Positions 31,215 to 39,398 of a DNA stretch of 49,582 nucleotides are shown here, in pieces. Positions within the stretch are counted from its first letter, which is position 1. Each line of letters opens with the position of its first letter. The stretch spans positions 1 to 49,582 of the forward strand of contig CANTEO010000013.1 of assembly GCA_947652855.1 (NCBI GenBank), given 5' to 3'. The stretch comes from an uncultured Roseburia sp. GTDB taxonomy: Bacteria > Bacillota > Clostridia > Lachnospirales > Lachnospiraceae. The notes under the pieces are model-generated. The model made no database searches, had not been told where the DNA came from, and worked only from the letters and a program-made list of their open reading frames with translations. The position numbers were made by a program, and so were the translations under genes.

Positions 31215-32576
31215 ATGAATTTGAAAGAAAAAAGAGTCCTTGTCATGGGGACGGGAAGAAGCGGCGCGGCCGCGGCGAAGCTGTTAAAGGAAAAAGGCTG
31301 CCCTATCCGCATTTATGACGAGGACAGGGAGCTGAATGTCGGGGCTTTTTATGAGAGGCACCGGGAGCTTAGCGACGTGCCTTTGATCCTTGGGATGCTT
31401 TCAGAGGAGGAGGAGAGGCAGACCGACATCCTTGTGCTAAGCCCGGGAGTCCCGACGGATCTTCCCGTCGTCAGCCGCCTGCGTGACAGGGGCGCCTTGA
31501 TATGGGGCGAGGTTGAGCTGGCGTATGTATGCTCCAAAGGGTCGGCGCTTGCGATTACCGGGACGAACGGGAAGACGACGACGACGATGCTGCTTGGCGA
31601 GATTATGAAGCGCTGCTTTTCGGACGTGAAGGTCGTGGGCAATATCGGAATCCCATACACCTCGGTCGCTTTGGAGACGACGGAGGACACCGTTACCGTG
31701 GCGGAAATCAGCAGCTTTCAGCTAGAGACGGTCCATACGTTCGCGCCGAAGGTGACGGCGATATTAAATATCACGCCGGATCATTTGAACAGGCATCATA
31801 CGATGGAAGAGTACATTGCCGCAAAAGAGCGCATTACGGCAAACCAGACGGCGGAGGATCTGTGCGTGCTGAATTACGAGGATGACCGCTTACGGGCGTT
31901 TGGAGAGTCGTTGCAGACGAGGGTGGCGTGGTTTTCCAGCAAACGAAAGCTTACGGATGGGCTGTATTTGGAAAATGGCGTGATTTATGCGGCAAGCGCA
32001 GGGACGGCAAAGAGGCTTGTAGCGACACGGGAGCTGAATCTGTTGGGCAATCACAATTATGAGAATGTGATGGCGGCGGCGGCTATGGCGCTTGGGTTTG
32101 GGGCTCCGATTGAAAAGGTGCAGGAGGCGCTAAGGGAGTTTGAGGCGGTGGAGCATCGGATTGAGTTTGTGGCTGAAAAAAACGGCGTGCGGTTTTACAA
32201 TGACTCAAAGGCGACGAACCCGGACGCTGCGATCCAGGGCATCCGGGCGATGCAGTGGCCGACGCACCTGATCGGCGGCGGCTATGATAAGGATTCTTCC
32301 TATGAAGGATGGATCGACGCGTTTGACGGGAAAGTGAAGGAACTTGTGCTGATTGGGGCGACAAAGGAGAAAATCAGGAAGGCGGCCATGGAGCGTGGGT
32401 TTACTGCGGTCGTGTTGGCGGATTCTTTAGAGGAGGCGGTGGAAATCTGCAGCAAAAACGCTGTGCCGGGAGAGGCGGCTTTGCTTTCTCCGGCCTGCGC
32501 GAGCTGGGGAATGTTTAAGGATTATGAAGAGCGCGGCAGAAGATTTAAAGAGATTGTGCGCGGCATAAAGGAGTGA
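31215..32576 (+). CDS. murD: UDP-N-acetylmuramoylalanine-D-glutamate ligase
   Basis: 453 aa. Adds D-Glu to UDP-MurNAc-L-Ala. N-terminal Rossmann-like domain (VLVMGTGRSGAAAAKLL), central ATPase with GTNGKTTTTMLLG, then ILNITPDHLNRHHTMEEY, and the C-terminal ligase domain (AVEHRIEFVAEKNGVRFYND, SKATN). RBS AGGAGGAAATC. It starts 9 bp after mraY. Confidence 0.97.
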   Translation: MNLKEKRVLVMGTGRSGAAAAKLLKEKGCPIRIYDEDRELNVGAFYERHRELSDVPLILGMLSEEEERQTDILVLSPGVPTDLPVVSRLRDRGALIWGEVELAYVCSKGSALAITGTNGKTTTTMLLGEIMKRCFSDVKVVGNIGIPYTSVALETTEDTVTVAEISSFQLETVHTFAPKVTAILNITPDHLNRHHTMEEYIAAKERITANQTAEDLCVLNYEDDRLRAFGESLQTRVAWFSSKRKLTDGLYLENGVIYAASAGTAKRLVATRELNLLGNHNYENVMAAAAMALGFGAPIEKVQEALREFEAVEHRIEFVAEKNGVRFYNDSKATNPDAAIQGIRAMQWPTHLIGGGYDKDSSYEGWIDAFDGKVKELVLIGATKEKIRKAAMERGFTAVVLADSLEEAVEICSKNAVPGEAALLSPACASWGMFKDYEERGRRFKEIVRGIKE

Positions 32577-32580
32577 AGCT

Positions 32581-33723
32581 ATGACCCGTGGGGCAAAAGG
32601 GGCGGCGGCTTATAGGGGAAAGGCGCCAGCCAGGGAAAAAAGGATGGAATATTTTGACTATACGCTCGTGTTCATCATTGTTTTCCTGGTTGGCTTTGGC
32701 CTGGTCATGCTGTACAGCACAAGCTCCTATAATGCGCAGCTGAAATTTAAGGATTCCGCGTATTACTTAAAGAAGCAGCTTTTTGCGTCACTTTTGGGCT
32801 TTGCAGGGATGTTTTTGATGGCGCATATCAATTACCACGTCTGGCAGCACTTAAGCGGGATGATGTATTTGGGAGCGATGGGGCTTTGCGTCGCCGTCAT
32901 CTTTGTGGGGAGCAATTTAAACGGTTCCACAAGATGGCTGAAGATAGGGCCTCTCTCCTTTCAGCCATCGGAGATTGCGAAGCTTGCGGTGATTTTGTTC
33001 CTTGCGACGATGATTAACCGCATCCCAAAGCAGATGGGGAAATTTCGGACGGTAGTGAAGGTTATCGTGGTCGTCCTTCCCATTTTTGCCATTGTCGCGT
33101 ACAGCAACTTAAGCACGGCAATCATCATCCTTGGAATCGCTATCTGCCTGATCTTTGTGGCAAGCCCCAAGTACCTGCAGTTCATTGTAATGGGGGGCCT
33201 TGTGTTAGTCAGCGGCGCCATCTTTATCGCGATGGCGAGCTACCGCGCCGAGCGGCTTAAGATTTGGCTGCACCCGGAGAATTTTGAAAAAGGCTATCAG
33301 ACGCTGCAGGGCCTATATGCAATTGGCTCCGGCGGGCTGTTCGGGAAGGGCTTGGGGGAGAGCATGCAAAAGCTTGGGTTTTTGCCGGAGGCGCAGAACG
33401 ACATGATTTTCTCCATCATCTGCGAGGAGCTGGGCCTGTTTGGCGCGATCTGCGTCGTGCTGCTGTTTTTGCTCTTGATTTGGAGATTTCTTGTGATTGC
33501 GAATAACGCGTCAGATTTGTTTGGGGCTTTGATTGTCGTCGGGATTATGGCGCATATCGCAATTCAGGTCATTTTAAATATTGCGGTCGTGACGAACACA
33601 ATCCCCAATACAGGGATCACGCTCCCGTTCATCAGCTACGGCGGGACGTCAGTGGCGATTCTGCTGACGGAAATGGGCCTGGCGCTTAGCGTGTCCCGCG
33701 GAATACGACTGGAGAAGGTGTAA
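32581..33723 (+). CDS. ftsW: FtsW/RodA/SpoVE family SEDS glycosyltransferase
   Basis: 380 aa with about ten membrane helices after a basic N-terminus. SEDS landmarks: STSSYNAQLKF, WLKIGPLSFQPSEIAKLAVI, GGLFGKGLGESMQKLGFLPE and TGITLPFISYGGTS. These lipid-II polymerases pair with class B PBPs, two of which are encoded 2.4-6.2 kb upstream. AAGGAG precedes ATG 32581, 4 bp after murD. Whether it serves vegetative septation, the spore cortex (SpoVE) or both cannot be decided from sequence. Confidence 0.95.
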   Translation: MTRGAKGAAAYRGKAPAREKRMEYFDYTLVFIIVFLVGFGLVMLYSTSSYNAQLKFKDSAYYLKKQLFASLLGFAGMFLMAHINYHVWQHLSGMMYLGAMGLCVAVIFVGSNLNGSTRWLKIGPLSFQPSEIAKLAVILFLATMINRIPKQMGKFRTVVKVIVVVLPIFAIVAYSNLSTAIIILGIAICLIFVASPKYLQFIVMGGLVLVSGAIFIAMASYRAERLKIWLHPENFEKGYQTLQGLYAIGSGGLFGKGLGESMQKLGFLPEAQNDMIFSIICEELGLFGAICVVLLFLLLIWRFLVIANNASDLFGALIVVGIMAHIAIQVILNIAVVTNTIPNTGITLPFISYGGTSVAILLTEMGLALSVSRGIRLEKV

Positions 33724-33727
33724 GTCA

Positions 33728-34501
33728 ATGAGGAAGAGAAGAAAAAAAGAGTCGATCCGCCAGAGGAAACGGCGGAAAAACCGGCTGAAAATGGTGTGCT
33801 CGGTGATATTTTCGCTGCTTTTTATCGCCGCGCTGGCGGCTCTTATCATTTGGAAAGTCTTTGTCGTGAAGGAAGTCGTCGTAAAGGGCAATAAGCACTA
33901 CTCAAAGGAGCAGATTGAGAAATTCGTCTTAAGCGACGAGCATTCCTGGAACTCCCTTTATGTCGCGCTGAAATACCGGTTTTTAAATGTGGAGGAGCTG
34001 CCTTTTGTGGATTCTATGGAGGTTTCTTTAAGAAATCCGCAGACGCTTGAGGTTTCGGTGTATGAGAAGGGGATATTAGGGTATCTGTACATATCGGCCA
34101 TCAATCAATATGCATATTTTGACAAGGATGGGTTTGTGGTGGAAACTTCCAGGGACATCATTGAGGATGTGCCGCAGGTGGAAGGCTTAGAATGCGATAA
34201 GGTCGTCCTTTATGAAAAGCTTCCCTTGAAGGACAATGAGCTGCTTAGGGGGCTTTTGACGGCGACATTGGCGCTGAAAAAACACGAAATCGTCCCGCAG
34301 AAGGTGCAATTTGACGATTTTGGGAAAATTTCCCTAATTTATGGAGGAATTGAAGTATTGCTTGGGGATACGGACAGCCTTTCGCAGAAAATCTTAAGGC
34401 TCCCGTATATTTTGCCGGAAATTTCCGGAAAGACGGGAATTTTGCACGTGGAAAATTGGACAGAAAATACAAAAGACATCATATTCGAAGAAAGAAAATG
34501 A
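33728..34501 (+). CDS. ftsQ: Cell division protein FtsQ/DivIB
   Basis: 257 aa. A strongly basic N-terminus (RKRRKKESIRQRKRRKNR) is followed by one transmembrane helix (~23-45) and a POTRA-type domain (VVKEVVVKGNKHYSKEQIEK) and beta domain. It is the bitopic scaffold of the divisome that pairs with FtsL. It follows ftsW by 4 bp; in Bacillus, murG and murB lie between these positions, and here they are absent. The gene ends in a run of AT-rich DNA before ftsZ. Confidence 0.92.
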   Translation: MRKRRKKESIRQRKRRKNRLKMVCSVIFSLLFIAALAALIIWKVFVVKEVVVKGNKHYSKEQIEKFVLSDEHSWNSLYVALKYRFLNVEELPFVDSMEVSLRNPQTLEVSVYEKGILGYLYISAINQYAYFDKDGFVVETSRDIIEDVPQVEGLECDKVVLYEKLPLKDNELLRGLLTATLALKKHEIVPQKVQFDDFGKISLIYGGIEVLLGDTDSLSQKILRLPYILPEISGKTGILHVENWTENTKDIIFEERK

Positions 34502-34558
34502 AAATTAATAAAATTTCTTATTGATTAATTTTACGAAAAACTATATTATATAATATAG
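34501..34558. promoter_or_regulatory. AT-rich palindromic region and promoter upstream of ftsZ
   Basis: AAAATTAAT (34501-34509) and ATTAATTTT (34524-34532) are perfect inverted repeats. CTATATTATATAATATAG (34541-34558) is an 18-bp perfect palindrome containing TATAAT (34549-34554), a -10 with TTAATT (34526-34531) 17 bp before it. The 180-bp gap 34502-34681 holds no gene and is far more AT-rich than its surroundings, so ftsZ probably has its own promoter here. Confidence 0.55.
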
Positions 34559-34681
34559 GGTTTATTGCGACAGCATAGATGTTTTTTATAGACAGACTTT
34601 ATGAAATGCCGGACGGCATGCATATTGATAAGATAGATAAATGAGAAAGAGAAATTAGGGTAGGAAGAGGGAGGAAACACT

Positions 34682-35899
34682 TTGCTTGAGATTAAAACGA
34701 ACAGCGCGGATTCCAGCGCCAAGATCATTGTGATTGGCGTGGGAGGGGCTGGCAATAACGCGGTAAATAGAATGATTGATGAAAGCATCGGCGGAGTGGA
34801 GTTCGTCGGGGTGAATACGGACAAGCAGGCGCTTATGCTCTGCAAGGCGGCGACGTTGATTCAGATCGGGGAAAAGCTGACGAAAGGCTTAGGGGCAGGC
34901 GCTCAGCCGGAGATCGGGGAGAAAGCGGCGGAAGAGAGCGCAGAGGAGCTGTCCGCCGCGGTTAAGGGAGCCGACATGATTTTCGTCACCTGCGGCATGG
35001 GCGGCGGGACAGGAACCGGGGCGGCCCCGGTCGTCGCGAAAATTGCCAAGGAGCAGGGCATTCTGACGGTAGGCGTCGTCACGAAGCCGTTCAAGTTTGA
35101 AGCGAAGACCCGCATGGTGAACGCGATTTCCGGCATTGACCGGTTAAAAGAGTGCGTGGACACCTTAATCGTGATCCCGAACGACAAGCTGCTTGAGATT
35201 GTGGATAGGCGCACGACGATGCCGGACGCCCTAAAGAAGGCGGATGAAGTGCTTCAGCAGGCGGTGCAGGGAATTACGGACCTAATCAACGTTCCTTCTC
35301 TGATTAACCTTGACTTTGCGGATGTGCAGACCGTCATGAAGGATAAGGGCCTGGCGCATATCGGCATTGGCTCAGCGAAGGGCGACGACAAGGCGATTGA
35401 GGCCGTGAAGCTGGCAGTCGCGAGCCCGCTGCTTGAGACGACGATAACGGGCGCGTCCCATGTCATCATCAATATTTCCGGCGACATTTCCTTAATGGAC
35501 GCAAACGACGCGGCAAGCTATGTGCAGGATTTGGCCGGGGACAACGCGAACATCATCTTTGGCGCGAAGTTTGATGAGAACATGACGGACGAGGCGACGA
35601 TCACCGTCATTGCGACGGGGCTTGAGAATCAGGCGTCCGCAAATAAGATGTCAGGGTCACGGTCAGCGATGAAGACGCCTCCGACGTTAAAGGGCCTCCG
35701 TCCAGATGGATTTGTGGTAGGCACGCAGGCGAGCAAGCTGGAAGAGATGCGCAGGACGGGCATGGGAGGGACTCAGACGCCTCCGCCGTCTTCGACACCA
35801 TTTAATTATGGCGGGATTAAGAAGCCGCCTACTCCGGAAAGCAACGTGAAGGCAAAGAATATTGAGATTCCGACTTTCTTAAAGAACCCAAGAAGATAA
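34682..35899 (+). CDS. ftsZ: Cell division protein FtsZ
   Basis: 405 aa. A tubulin-like GTPase forming the Z-ring. GTP-binding: GVGGAGNNAVNRMI, CGMGGGTGTGAAPV, NPQ-like loops, then the T7 stretch IDLINVPSLINLDFADVQTV-like region. After a variable linker, the C-terminal peptide IEIPTFLKNPRR recruits partner proteins. The start is TTG 34682 with GGGAGG upstream; no in-frame ATG gives the conserved N-terminus. ftsA, normally upstream, is not present. Confidence 0.97.
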   Translation: MLEIKTNSADSSAKIIVIGVGGAGNNAVNRMIDESIGGVEFVGVNTDKQALMLCKAATLIQIGEKLTKGLGAGAQPEIGEKAAEESAEELSAAVKGADMIFVTCGMGGGTGTGAAPVVAKIAKEQGILTVGVVTKPFKFEAKTRMVNAISGIDRLKECVDTLIVIPNDKLLEIVDRRTTMPDALKKADEVLQQAVQGITDLINVPSLINLDFADVQTVMKDKGLAHIGIGSAKGDDKAIEAVKLAVASPLLETTITGASHVIINISGDISLMDANDAASYVQDLAGDNANIIFGAKFDENMTDEATITVIATGLENQASANKMSGSRSAMKTPPTLKGLRPDGFVVGTQASKLEEMRRTGMGGTQTPPPSSTPFNYGGIKKPPTPESNVKAKNIEIPTFLKNPRR

Positions 35900-35923
35900 G
35901 GGAGCCGATAAAATGTTACATAG

Positions 35924-35952
35924 AGCCTCAGGCGTAAGCCTGGGGCTTTTTG
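35924..35952 (+). terminator. ftsZ terminator
   Basis: AGCCTCAGGC, GTAA, GCCTGGGGCT, then TTTTT. It ends the dcw transcript before spoIIGA. Confidence 0.9.
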
Positions 35953-35992
35953 TCGTTTTTTTGGGATGGATTTTGGGCTTTGCGTGCCGTGG

Positions 35993-36026
35993 TTTGACAA
36001 AAAATAAGCCTGCCTTCTTCTATAAT
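35993..36026 (+). promoter_or_regulatory. spoIIG-like Spo0A-type promoter
   Basis: TTGACA (35994-35999) and TATAAT (36021-36026) are separated by 21 bp, too long for ordinary sigma-A promoters but like the spoIIG promoter of B. subtilis, where Spo0A-P compensates for the wide spacing. TTTGACAAAA (35993-36002) overlaps the -35 and resembles a Spo0A box. A second, TTTGTCGTTT, lies at 35949-35958. Confidence 0.7.
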
Positions 36027-36057
36027 GGCTGTTAGGAGCTTAAGCTGGAGGTGAGTG

Positions 36058-36906
36058 GTGAACTATGGATTCTATGCAGATGTGTTTTTCCTGACGAACG
36101 CTTATCTGGATTTTCTGGCCGTGTATGCGGTCGGGGAGATTCTCTTGCAAAAGAAAAAGACGCTTCGCTATCTGCTTTGCTGCGCCCTGTCCAGCCTGGC
36201 GGGCTGCATTTTATTTTTGTACATACCAAACTTTGACGTTTACGCGCTGTGCGTGCATTTTATGATAAACCCAATCATGACGGCGGCCTGTTTTTATCCG
36301 GCGAAAAAAGAGGTCTGCATCAAGGCTTACTGCCTGACGTATTTTGTCATCCTATTGCTTGGCGGAAGCGTGGAATGGCTGTATGTGACGGTGGCGAAGC
36401 GGCGTTTTTATGAGCTGTGCCTGCTTCTGTCTGCAGTTCCGGTCATTGCGTTTCTATTTATTTTACGCTGGAGACGGAAAAATGTGCATTGTTTTTATCA
36501 GGTAACGATCTGGAACGGAGAAAAAAGCGTGGAATTGCCGGCTTTGCTTGACACAGGAAACCGTTTGACGGATCCGTATGTCAATGCGCCGGTGCATATT
36601 GTGTCAAAGGGGGTGTTTGAGGCGCTTGGAGGGAACGTGGCGTTTCCCGTGCGCCTCATCCCGTTCTCTTCCGTAGGCTGCAGGCATGGGATGGTGGAGG
36701 CGTTTACGGTGGAGCGGGCGCTTGTCAATGGGGACGGGGCTGTGCATGAAGCGTCCCCGGCAGTTTTGGCATGGGCGCAGGATGATCTGTTTTGCGGCAG
36801 GCCGTATCAGATGATCCTGCACAGCAGCGTGGCAGAATCGTTTTTACAGAAGGAGGAGCGCGCCGGAGAGGGGGCCGGGCAGCTGCGGGTCAATTGTAAA
36901 AAATAG
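36058..36906 (+). CDS. spoIIGA: Sigma-E processing peptidase SpoIIGA
   Basis: About 282 aa. The N-terminal half has five membrane helices (~residues 5-140); the C-terminal half is an aspartic protease domain with the catalytic signature LLDTGNRLTDP. It cleaves the pro-sequence from pro-SigE in the mother cell, triggered by SpoIIR. Start is GTG 36058 or GTG 36055, GGAGG at 36047-36051 being better spaced for 36058. It is directly upstream of sigE, its substrate, in the classical spoIIG order. Confidence 0.93.
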   Translation: MNYGFYADVFFLTNAYLDFLAVYAVGEILLQKKKTLRYLLCCALSSLAGCILFLYIPNFDVYALCVHFMINPIMTAACFYPAKKEVCIKAYCLTYFVILLLGGSVEWLYVTVAKRRFYELCLLLSAVPVIAFLFILRWRRKNVHCFYQVTIWNGEKSVELPALLDTGNRLTDPYVNAPVHIVSKGVFEALGGNVAFPVRLIPFSSVGCRHGMVEAFTVERALVNGDGAVHEASPAVLAWAQDDLFCGRPYQMILHSSVAESFLQKEERAGEGAGQLRVNCKK

Positions 36907-36924
36907 AAAAAGAGAGGAAAATTT

Positions 36925-37665
36925 ATGTACATAAAAATCAATATTCCAGGAAAATTCCGGTTTAAGTGGATGCCGTCCATTTGCCGGATGATGTTTGGGG
37001 AAAAGAATGACATTCACTATATCGGAGGGGCGGAGGTGCTGCCGCCGCCGCTTGAGGCTGAGGAAGAGGCCGCCTGCATCAGCTGCCTGGGGGAGCATGG
37101 GGCGGAAACGGCAAAAAGCACCTTGATTGAGCATAATCTGCGCCTGGTCGTCTACATCGCGAAAAAATTCGATAATACCGGGATTGGCGTGGAGGATTTG
37201 ATTTCCATTGGGACGATTGGCTTAATCAAGTCTATCAATACGTTTAACCCGCAGAAGAATATCAAATTGGCGACGTATGCGTCCCGCTGCATTGAGAATG
37301 AGATCCTGATGTACTTAAGGAGGAACAGCAAGACGAAAATGGAGGTCAGCATTGATGAGCCGCTAAATGTGGACTGGGACGGGAATGAGCTTCTGCTGTC
37401 TGACATTCTTGGGACAGACGAGGATGTGATTTACCGGGACATTGAGGCGGAGGTGGAGCATCATCTTTTGGGTAAGGCGATTGATAAGCTTTCTGGCAGG
37501 GAGCGCCTGATTGTGGAGCTGCGTTACGGCGTTGGCAGGGGCAATGGCAGGGAGCTGACGCAAAAGGAGGTTGCGGACCGGCTTGGCATCTCCCAATCGT
37601 ACATCTCCCGCCTGGAGAAAAAGATTATGCGCCGGCTAAAAAAAGAAATGGTTCGATTCGAATAA
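36925..37665 (+). CDS. sigE: Sporulation sigma factor SigE (pro-SigE)
   Basis: 246 aa. A basic N-terminal pro-sequence (MYIKINIPGKFRFKWMPSIC...) precedes YIGGAEVLPPPL, the conserved start of the mature factor; SpoIIGA is expected to cleave just before it. Region 2: NLRLVVYIAKKFDNTGIGVE, LISIGTIGLIKSI; region 4: LTQKEVADRLGISQSYISRL. It drives early mother-cell sporulation genes. The gene follows spoIIGA by 18 bp. Confidence 0.97.
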   Translation: MYIKINIPGKFRFKWMPSICRMMFGEKNDIHYIGGAEVLPPPLEAEEEAACISCLGEHGAETAKSTLIEHNLRLVVYIAKKFDNTGIGVEDLISIGTIGLIKSINTFNPQKNIKLATYASRCIENEILMYLRRNSKTKMEVSIDEPLNVDWDGNELLLSDILGTDEDVIYRDIEAEVEHHLLGKAIDKLSGRERLIVELRYGVGRGNGRELTQKEVADRLGISQSYISRLEKKIMRRLKKEMVRFE

Positions 37666-37670
37666 AAAGA

Positions 37671-37711
37671 CTGCAAAATTCCCCGAAATGTGTTATACTT
37701 TTGAAAGTATA
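37671..37711 (+). promoter_or_regulatory. Promoter with overlapping inverted repeat before the beta-CASP gene
   Basis: CTGCAA (37671-37676), 17 bp, TATACT (37694-37699) form a plausible sigma-A promoter. TATACTT (37694-37700) and AAGTATA (37705-37711) are inverted repeats that cover the -10, as a repressor site would. Confidence 0.45.
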
Positions 37712-37723
37712 AATGTTTGGGGG

Positions 37724-39334
37724 ATGGTGCGATTGAAGCTGCAATTTTTGGGCGCCGCCCATGAAGTGACGGGGAGCTGCCATTATCTGGAATTTGGCGG
37801 GAGGCGTTTGCTGGTGGACTGCGGCATGGAGCAGGGGCCGGATTTATATGTCAATCAGGAAGTCCCGGCGGACGCGTCTGAAGTGGATTATATCGTGATT
37901 ACGCATGCGCATATTGACCATTCTGGGCTGCTGCCGTTGTTTTACCTGAAAGGGTTCCGCGGGAAGGTGTTTGCCACGAAGGCGACGTGCGAGCTGTGCA
38001 GCATCATGTTAAAAGACAGCGCGCATATCCAGAAGTTTGAGGCGGAGTGGAAGAACCGGAAAGGCAGGCGCGCCGGTCAGCCGGCCGTGGAGCCGCTGTA
38101 TGGCCTAAAAGACGTGGAGGATGTGATGGGCCATTTTGTTCCCTGTGAATATGGAACGGAAATTTCGGTGGAGGAGGGCCTTCGCATCCGCTTCGTGGAC
38201 GCGGGGCATTTGCTCGGGTCTGCAAGCGTTGAGCTGTGGGCGAACGAGGCGGGCAGGGATGTGAAGGTCGTGTTTTCCGGCGACATCGGCCATGCCGGAA
38301 AGCCTCTGATTAAATCGCCGCAATTCATAGAGGATGCGGATTATGTGGTGATGGAATCCACATATGGCGACAGAATTCATGCATCTATGCCGGATTTTGC
38401 AGGAGAGCTTGCAAAATTGATTGAGGATACCTTTGCGCGGGGCGGGAATGTGGTAATTCCTGCGTTTTCGGTGGGCAGGACTCAGGAAATGCTGTATTTC
38501 TTAAGGAAAATCAAGTCAGAGCGCAGGATGGGCCGTTTTTTGGATTTTGAGGTGTATTTAGACAGCCCGCTTGCGATTGAGGCGACGAATATTTTTCATA
38601 AGAACGTGGCAGATTGCTTTGATGAGGAGGCGCTGTCTTTGGTTTCGCGGGGGGAGAACCCGATTGGGCTTGACGGCCTGCATATTGCGGTGACAAGCGA
38701 GGAGTCCGTGCGGATTAATTTTTTACAGAAGCCGGCCGTCATCCTTTCCGCCTCAGGGATGTGCGAGGCGGGGCGCATCCGCCACCATTTAAAGCACAAT
38801 CTCTGGCGGCAGGAGTCTTCCATTGTCTTTGTGGGGTTCCAGGCGCCGGGGACATTGGGGAGCGTGCTGTTAAGCGGGGCGAAGGAAGTGAAGCTGTTTG
38901 GCGAGCAGATTTCGGTGCGCGCAAAGATCGTGAATCTGCCAGGCGTCAGCAGCCATGCGGATAAAGCGCACCTGACGGAATGGGCCGCCCATATCCGGCG
39001 CCCCAAAAAGATTTTTGTGGTGCATGGGGAGGATTCGGCCTGCGACGCGTTCGCGGCGCATTTGAGGCAGGAGCTTGGCGTGCCTGCGGAGGCGCCCTAT
39101 AGCGGCGACTGCTATGACCTTTTGACAGGTAAGCAGGTCGCGCAGGGGACAAAGGAGCGCGCCAGGCAGCGGGGCGCGGTGAAGTCCCGGGCAAAATCCA
39201 ACGCGTTTGCGAAGCTCCTTGCGGCGGGGCAGCGCCTGCTGTCGGTCATCCGGCGCAGCGAAGGGATGCCGAACAAGGAGCTTGGCCGGTTCGCCAGCCA
39301 AGTCAATTCCCTTTGCGACAAATGGGAGAGGTGA
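37724..39334 (+). CDS. Beta-CASP metallo-beta-lactamase RNA hydrolase
   Basis: About 536 aa. Zinc-binding HAHIDHSG with FLGAAHEVTGSCHYLEFGG before it (residues ~5-80) marks a metallo-beta-lactamase fold. The beta-CASP insert follows (VVMESTYGDRIHA, IPAFSVGRTQEMLYFL), and the C-terminal RMMBL part (GVSSHADKAHLTEWAAHI, FVVHGED) completes the CPSF73/Ysh1-like architecture. Such enzymes are endo- or exo-RNases. The start is uncertain: ATG 37724, GTG 37727 or TTG 37733, the last being well spaced from GGGGG. It sits between sigE and sigG, where Bacillus has nothing. Confidence 0.9.
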   Translation: MVRLKLQFLGAAHEVTGSCHYLEFGGRRLLVDCGMEQGPDLYVNQEVPADASEVDYIVITHAHIDHSGLLPLFYLKGFRGKVFATKATCELCSIMLKDSAHIQKFEAEWKNRKGRRAGQPAVEPLYGLKDVEDVMGHFVPCEYGTEISVEEGLRIRFVDAGHLLGSASVELWANEAGRDVKVVFSGDIGHAGKPLIKSPQFIEDADYVVMESTYGDRIHASMPDFAGELAKLIEDTFARGGNVVIPAFSVGRTQEMLYFLRKIKSERRMGRFLDFEVYLDSPLAIEATNIFHKNVADCFDEEALSLVSRGENPIGLDGLHIAVTSEESVRINFLQKPAVILSASGMCEAGRIRHHLKHNLWRQESSIVFVGFQAPGTLGSVLLSGAKEVKLFGEQISVRAKIVNLPGVSSHADKAHLTEWAAHIRRPKKIFVVHGEDSACDAFAAHLRQELGVPAEAPYSGDCYDLLTGKQVAQGTKERARQRGAVKSRAKSNAFAKLLAAGQRLLSVIRRSEGMPNKELGRFASQVNSLCDKWER

Positions 39335-39398
39335 CGCGGCGTATCAGGAAAAATGGCGTCTCTGTCTGTTGCGCGCCCAAAATACGCCGTTTTGCAGC

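Noticed and set aside
32083..32364. Antisense ORF in murD
   Set aside because: Ser/Pro-rich shadow of the coding strand.
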